From Dactylellina haptotyla (taxonomy: Eukaryota > Ascomycota > Orbiliomycetes > Orbiliales > Orbiliaceae), in assembly GCA_031310005.1 (NCBI GenBank), contig CM062382.1, positions 1,922,001-1,986,000 of the forward strand: 64,000 bases of DNA, written 5' to 3'. This document shows positions 60,253 through 64,000 of the stretch, piece after piece. Every line of letters begins with the position of its first letter. Positions within the stretch are counted from its first letter, which is position 1. Both the position numbers and the translations under genes were made by a program. Below the pieces are notes generated by a model. The model made no database searches and was not told where the DNA came from. It was given only the letters and a program-made list of their open reading frames with translations.

Positions 60253-61236
60253 ATGCCGCCGTCATTGTTTCTTCGAGCCGCTAGACGGACCAGGTTACCT
60301 CAGCGGACCTCGATATCACTCCGCGATGCTTGTTATTTCATCGAGACCTTCGTAAACGGAGGCCAGCGGTGTTACGCTTCTCATATCACACATTCCGCGA
60401 AATGCGTCCCACCGGATTCCGACCAGCCGCCCTCGCATCGACCCTACGACTCTCGACAAAATCTTCTACATCGTACCTATCTATCCTTGCTCCGGGCTAC
60501 ACCACTGTTAGTCATGTTTCAGCATAATAATCTCAAAGGGAATGAGCTAGTTGCAATAAGGCGAGATCTAAGAAACCTTATGGCAAATGTGGATGCGCAG
60601 GTAGCCGCATCTCAATCACCTCCTACACCTGCGGAAGATGGAACCGTCCCACCGCAACCCCGGCCCGTTGGAGAACAAACCAAGATGACCATTGTCAATA
60701 CGGAACTATTCGCTGCGGCTTTGCGAGTGGCAGAGTATCTACCAAAGGATGCAAAGGTGGGCACAAGTAGTGGGCCGGAAGCATACCGTCTCACGGTTGG
60801 ATATAAGAAAGTACACCCCATGGAACCGTTCCTCATAGGGCCCGTCGGTGTGATCCAGTTCCCTACTATATCTCCACCGCATCTTCTAGCTGTCTTGAAT
60901 CTGCTGTTCCCTGAAAAGGCAACCTTTAAAAAGGGAACCGATCCGGCTTTCATCACCGGTGTCGGAAAGCTGTTATTGCTAGGTGCTAAGGTGGACAAAG
61001 TTGGAGGACAGACGATCGATAATGGGATGCTCAAGCATATTACAACATTGGGAGACATCACGACCTTACGTGGACAACTTTTAGGAGTTATGCAGAGTGC
61101 AGGTGCCGGTTTAGTGTCAACTTTACACAGCCCAAGCAAGGCTCTGTGGGTTATGATGGAGGGACGACGAAAGATGTTGGACCCGGAGACAGAGAAGAGC
61201 GCTGAAGAAGGAGCTTCCGATACCCCAGCGGCATGA
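60253..61236 (+). CDS. mrpl11: mitochondrial large-subunit ribosomal protein uL10m (Mrpl11)
   Basis: Stalk-base protein of the mitochondrial ribosome. Single exon, 327 residues from MPPSLFLRAARRTRLP, an Arg-rich N-terminus that fits a mitochondrial presequence; the frame is open for 11 more codons upstream but without an ATG. The mature part starts with the family pattern LLHRTYLSLLRATPLLVMFQHNNLKGNEL. The globular domain has FLIGPVGVIQFPTISPPHLLAVLNL. The C-terminal helix carries LRGQLLGVMQSAGAGLVSTL. The protein ends in an acidic Ala/Glu tail. Confidence 0.92.
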   Translation: MPPSLFLRAARRTRLPQRTSISLRDACYFIETFVNGGQRCYASHITHSAKCVPPDSDQPPSHRPYDSRQNLLHRTYLSLLRATPLLVMFQHNNLKGNELVAIRRDLRNLMANVDAQVAASQSPPTPAEDGTVPPQPRPVGEQTKMTIVNTELFAAALRVAEYLPKDAKVGTSSGPEAYRLTVGYKKVHPMEPFLIGPVGVIQFPTISPPHLLAVLNLLFPEKATFKKGTDPAFITGVGKLLLLGAKVDKVGGQTIDNGMLKHITTLGDITTLRGQLLGVMQSAGAGLVSTLHSPSKALWVMMEGRRKMLDPETEKSAEEGASDTPAA

Positions 61237-61553
61237 GGATTCTGTATATAGAGTGTATATAGAGTATTGTACTATACATAAATATGCAATTTGTGATCAA
61301 AAGCACCCGCTAAAGCAAAAAAAAAAACACGTCCCTCTAGTGACCGGAAAAAGCCAACATTTAACATGGGAGGCTTTAGCGACTAAAATCTGATGTCGTC
61401 AATAGAGATAAATGCCTGTCGCGACAGAGTCTATGCGGCATAGAGGTGGATTCGAGGTGTATTGGAAGGCAGAGGGTATATTTGTTTGAATATTCGGATC
61501 ATACAAAGGATTATCTTTGATCAAAGCAGTGTTTCCCGGGATTTTCGATCGTA
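61237..61553. terminator. convergent 3' ends of uL10m and Rpb12 genes
   Basis: 317 nt shared by two converging transcripts. It contains an 11-A run near 61317-61327 and repeated TATATAGAGT units near 61243-61262, which may serve in 3' end formation. No coding content. Confidence 0.4.
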
Positions 61554-61852
61554 TCATCGGGCTTCGAATTGAACCATACTATAGATGCTTCCGTTAGCTT
61601 GCCGTGCTCAATTGTGATTCTTAGGGTCACGTACCGCTTCGTTCTCTCCTTGTACAAGATTCTGAATCCGCATTCCTTACAGCGGATTGGGTCGCCCTTA
61701 TTCAGGGTGACAGCCTTTCCGCAATCCGCACAGAGATATTTCATCGAGGTTTGCCTTGGGATGTCGCCATATCCACCACCACCACCGCCGCTTCTGCCAG
61801 CACCACCGCCACTTCCTCCAGCAGTGGGTGGAACGTAACCTTCGCGCTGCAT
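61554..61852 (-). CDS. rpb12: RNA polymerase subunit Rpb12 (RPABC4)
   Basis: Small zinc-binding subunit shared by RNA polymerases I, II and III. Two exons on the minus strand (61852-61635 and 61578-61554) give 80 residues. The zinc ribbon has Cys41, Cys44, Cys58 and Cys61 (CADC-X13-CKEC), followed by GFRILYKERTKR. Splicing with donor GTACGT to TAG at 61579 adds the universally conserved end MVQFEAR; without splicing the frame runs on into unrelated sequence. The N-terminus is a Gly-rich extension of about 30 residues, common in fungi. The last coding exon is only 25 nt. Confidence 0.95.
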
Positions 61853-62112
61853 CTTGCTCTGATCTACTGTCGAATTCTTGACGGGCTACGACGATCGTGG
61901 GAGGTTGGGGGTGTGCGTTCGTCGTGGGGAGGATGAATGGACGATGGACGTGGGCAGGCTTTGATGGTGTCGCGCAGAAAAGGATCTTAAATTTTGTGCG
62001 GCTTAAAACATGCTTACCAAATCCAACCCACCTTCCAACACCCCACACCCAAGTTCCGACCTCTCGCTCGCCGTTGGCATACCATCCGAAGCTCTCGGAC
62101 CAACCGTACAGC
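61853..62112. promoter_or_regulatory. bidirectional promoter of rpb12 and tma20
   Basis: 260 nt between start codons on opposite strands; the shortest divergent spacer in the window. Confidence 0.6.
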
Positions 62113-62892
62113 ATGTTTAAAAAACCGTAAGGGTAGCTCTGAGTTCTGCTATCTTGAGTCTTACCAGCAGCTGATTTGTTCTGTGTCTAGACTGAGTGCC
62201 TCGGGCAAGACAAAGATCAAGTCCTCCGTCCAACGAAACATCCGCCAGAAAATATGCGATCAATACCCACTTCTTGCCCCCGTTATTGACGATGTGCTGC
62301 CCAAGAAGTCACAGTTAGATCTTATTAAAGCGTTCGTACAATATTTGGTCTGGGGATATATCATGGCTGCCTGTGGTGGTGGTGGTGCGGTGGCTATATT
62401 GTGAAGAGGAAGCTAACGAGGAGCTTTCTTGTCGGATTGCAGACCAGATAGAATATCTCTCTATGCACTGGACAACCAAGTTCTATTCTTCCAGTCGCAT
62501 GACGATGCGATAATACCACATCTCAGGGTGGTGCACAAGTGTACGTGCTCAAGCAAACAAATAGCCACAGGGAAGTTACAGGTGCTGACGGCGGATTACT
62601 AGATCCTCAATGCTTCCCCACTGTTCAGGTCGACAGAGGTGCAATAAGATTCATTCTCGGAGGCGCCCAGCTCATGTGTCCCGGTCTCACGTCTCCAGGA
62701 GCAAAACTACCACCGGCAGAGGAGAATATACCGGAAGGCTCAGTCGTCGCGATCAACGCTGAGGGGAAAGAGAACGCTTGTATGGTGGGAATTTTGAAAA
62801 TGAGCACGGAAGATATCAAGCGTCTGAATAAGGGCAATGGAGTCGAAAACTGCCACTACCTAGGAGATGGGCTGTGGAAGATGGAAGAGTGA
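62113..62892 (+). CDS. tma20: translation factor Tma20 (MCT-1 family)
   Basis: Ribosome-associated protein that with Tma22/DENR helps recycle post-termination 40S subunits. Four exons (62113-62126, 62191-62331, 62443-62540, 62603-62892) give 180 residues, one less than yeast Tma20. The N-terminal MCT-1 domain reads MFKKP, then [19 protein letters not shown] and [12 protein letters not shown]. The PUA domain starts at [19 protein letters not shown] and contains [13 protein letters not shown]. The first coding exon is only 14 nt. Exon 3 ends with T before GTACGT and joins to AT, restoring the conserved [13 protein letters not shown]. Each joint keeps the frame and matches the family. Confidence 0.95.
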
Positions 62893-63015
62893 TTAATTGT
62901 ATTATTGTTTTATAGTAACGTATTCCATACACAAAGATATCTGAAAACATTTCCCACTCCGGGGGGCCATCGCGTCTAGATACTCTTGAATGGCTACCGT
63001 GATGAGAGTGTCTGT

Positions 63016-63375
63016 TCAATTGGGCATAACGCCAGCAGCCTCTAGAGCCTCGGTCCTCAACTTGTTGCGCTTCCCGAGTACCCTTACCGTCCTTTCGCGC
63101 TCAAGGGGTGTCATTTCGCCCCAGTTGTGTATCCGGCTCAGAGTTCCATCGGAGTTGACAACCAGTGGCCCAAGATGATCGAGTTTGAGGGCTTCACTGC
63201 CAACTTCAATCTTTGTAGTAGTCGACTCCTCCTCCTCCTCTTTAGAAGGAGGGGCGGGCAGTGGCAGAGGATCCTTCTGTTCCCTTGAGTCCTCGCCGCT
63301 TCTTTCGGCTGGCTTCTGTGCGGTTTCATCGTCCGAGACGACGTAGGGCGGTGGAAACTGCGGAATCGTCGACAT
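63016..63375 (-). CDS. small conserved-looking protein of unknown function
   Basis: 119 residues from MSTIPQFPPPYVVSDDE; the frame is open further upstream with earlier Mets, but that part looks like leader and would intrude into the shared promoter. The N-terminal 60 residues are acidic and Pro-rich, with a run of Glu. The C-terminal part has a compact motif, LGPLVVNSDGTLSRIHNW, then MTPLERERTVRVLGKRNKLR, with the look of a conserved helical module. I believe similar motifs exist in other fungi and plants but cannot name a domain. The gene converges with tma20 (123 nt apart) and diverges from the zinc-finger gene. Confidence 0.72.
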   Translation of the reverse strand: MSTIPQFPPPYVVSDDETAQKPAERSGEDSREQKDPLPLPAPPSKEEEEESTTTKIEVGSEALKLDHLGPLVVNSDGTLSRIHNWGEMTPLERERTVRVLGKRNKLRTEALEAAGVMPN

Positions 63376-63732
63376 GGTCTGCCCACGAATTAACACCCGA
63401 CGGTTCTTGAGAAAGATAAAACGAAATGTAACCTCGAAAAGAGAATTATGATGAGAACTGGCCGGATAAGACCGATTTTGTCTGTGGTGTTTCGAAGTTT
63501 GGAGCTTTAGTCGCGACCTGCCCGTACGGGCTTGATTCGAGAAGGCGGTTGGTGTCACATTTATAGCGGTGTCGAGTGCCAAGGCCGCCGCCATCAACCA
63601 AACTTGGAGCTTCGCCTTCCAGAATTTTCGAGGTCATCCACATCACGTCACGACACACATCCGCCCACACCATCAAACGGTCACAGCCGTACACCGTCAT
63701 CGACGCGGTGTAGAGTTTCGCGAACCGCAAGC
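63376..63732. promoter_or_regulatory. divergent promoter, small unknown gene and U1-type zinc-finger gene
   Basis: 357 nt between start codons. Overlapping frames on both strands extend from the neighbouring genes and are probably chance. Confidence 0.45.
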
Positions 63733-64000
63733 ATGTCCGAGTTCTGGATCTCGACCAAGCGCTACTGGTGCGAACGTTGTGTAAGTTACTCTGCCGCTCG
63801 TCGCCTCCCGCGCTTGTCGCGTTGAGGGTCATAGGTCACCTGCTAACATGGAATACGCAGAAACTATTCGTCAAAGACTCGCCGCTCTCGAGAAAAGATC
63901 ACGAAGCATCCCCGAGACACCAGCATGCCCTCCAGAGATTCCTGCGTGAGCTACACAGAAACAAGGAACGGGAAGCCGTCGCTGCCGAGAATGTGAAACG
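63733..64000 (+). CDS. U1-type C2H2 zinc-finger protein, WBP4-like (partial)
   Basis: The gene runs off the window. Exon 1 (63733-63780) encodes MSEFWISTKRYWCERC. The second exon starts at 63861 after a CAG acceptor and continues with KLFVKDSPLSRKDHEAS and RHQHALQRFLREL. The combined pattern, W followed by CXXC then H-X5-H, is the U1-C/matrin-type finger found at the N-terminus of WBP4/FBP21, an RNA-splicing protein. The intron (80 nt) lies directly after the second Cys. WW domains or other parts of the protein would lie beyond the end of the window, so the assignment is limited to the finger. Confidence 0.75.

Overview
The window looks like nuclear DNA of a filamentous ascomycete. Nearly every gene I can read is eukaryotic and interrupted by short GT-AG introns (about 60-220 nt) with CTRAY-like branch points. 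The set includes an XlnR-type xylanase regulator, a Clr2-like silencing factor, a Trp4-type anthranilate phosphoribosyltransferase and a pyridoxal reductase of the AKR8 type. Protein similarity and gene style suggest Pezizomycotina, Eurotiomycetes, probably Onygenales. That placement is inference, since I could not search a database.

Layout: 1-10.9 kb has no gene I can support and ends in the long promoter of xlnR (10930-14059, +). A Clr2-like gene (17540-19697, -) and an aldehyde dehydrogenase (20760-22434, +) diverge from about 20.2 kb. After a 3.4-kb gap come an unknown MGC-starting, probably acylated protein (25800-26652, +), a secreted GILT-family protein (27830-28745, -), a large acidic protein of unknown function (29466-31785, +) and a pyridoxal reductase (31996-33220, -). 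Next are the TPR co-chaperone Sgt2 (35506-36838, -), the TIM23 motor subunit Tim44 (37810-39470, -), Trp4 (40692-41975, +) and an unknown protein beside a GA/GT microsatellite (43080-43715, -). From 43.7 to 57.5 kb the window is sparse: an intron-riddled omega-class glutathione transferase (48224-50347, +) and an Nrg1-like zinc-finger gene (52675-53496, +). The last 6.5 kb is a compact housekeeping block: TBCE (-), uL10m (+), Rpb12 (-), Tma20 (+), a small unknown protein (-) and the start of a U1-type zinc-finger protein (+). It forms three head-to-head pairs and two tail-to-tail pairs.

The most striking item is the glutathione transferase. Read as one long frame it looks like a broken fragment near 49.7-50.2 kb. 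Read with introns, it resolves into 14 exons in 2.1 kb, giving an uninterrupted 260-residue protein. Exons of 13, 29, 22, 15, 33, 7 and 22 nt encode part of the thioredoxin-like domain. Very small terminal coding exons recur elsewhere: an ATG-only first coding exon in sgt2, 14 nt in tma20, 25 nt at the end of rpb12 and probably 31 nt at the end of tim44. Gene prediction that relies on long open frames would misread many genes here.

The genes do not form a pathway cluster. They cover protein import and folding (Tim44, Sgt2, TBCE), transcription and silencing (XlnR, Nrg1-like, Clr2-like, Rpb12), translation (uL10m, Tma20), metabolism (Trp4, pyridoxal reductase, ALDH) and redox or detoxification (GST, GILT). 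I recognised no tRNA, rRNA, transposon, virus-like element or CRISPR array.
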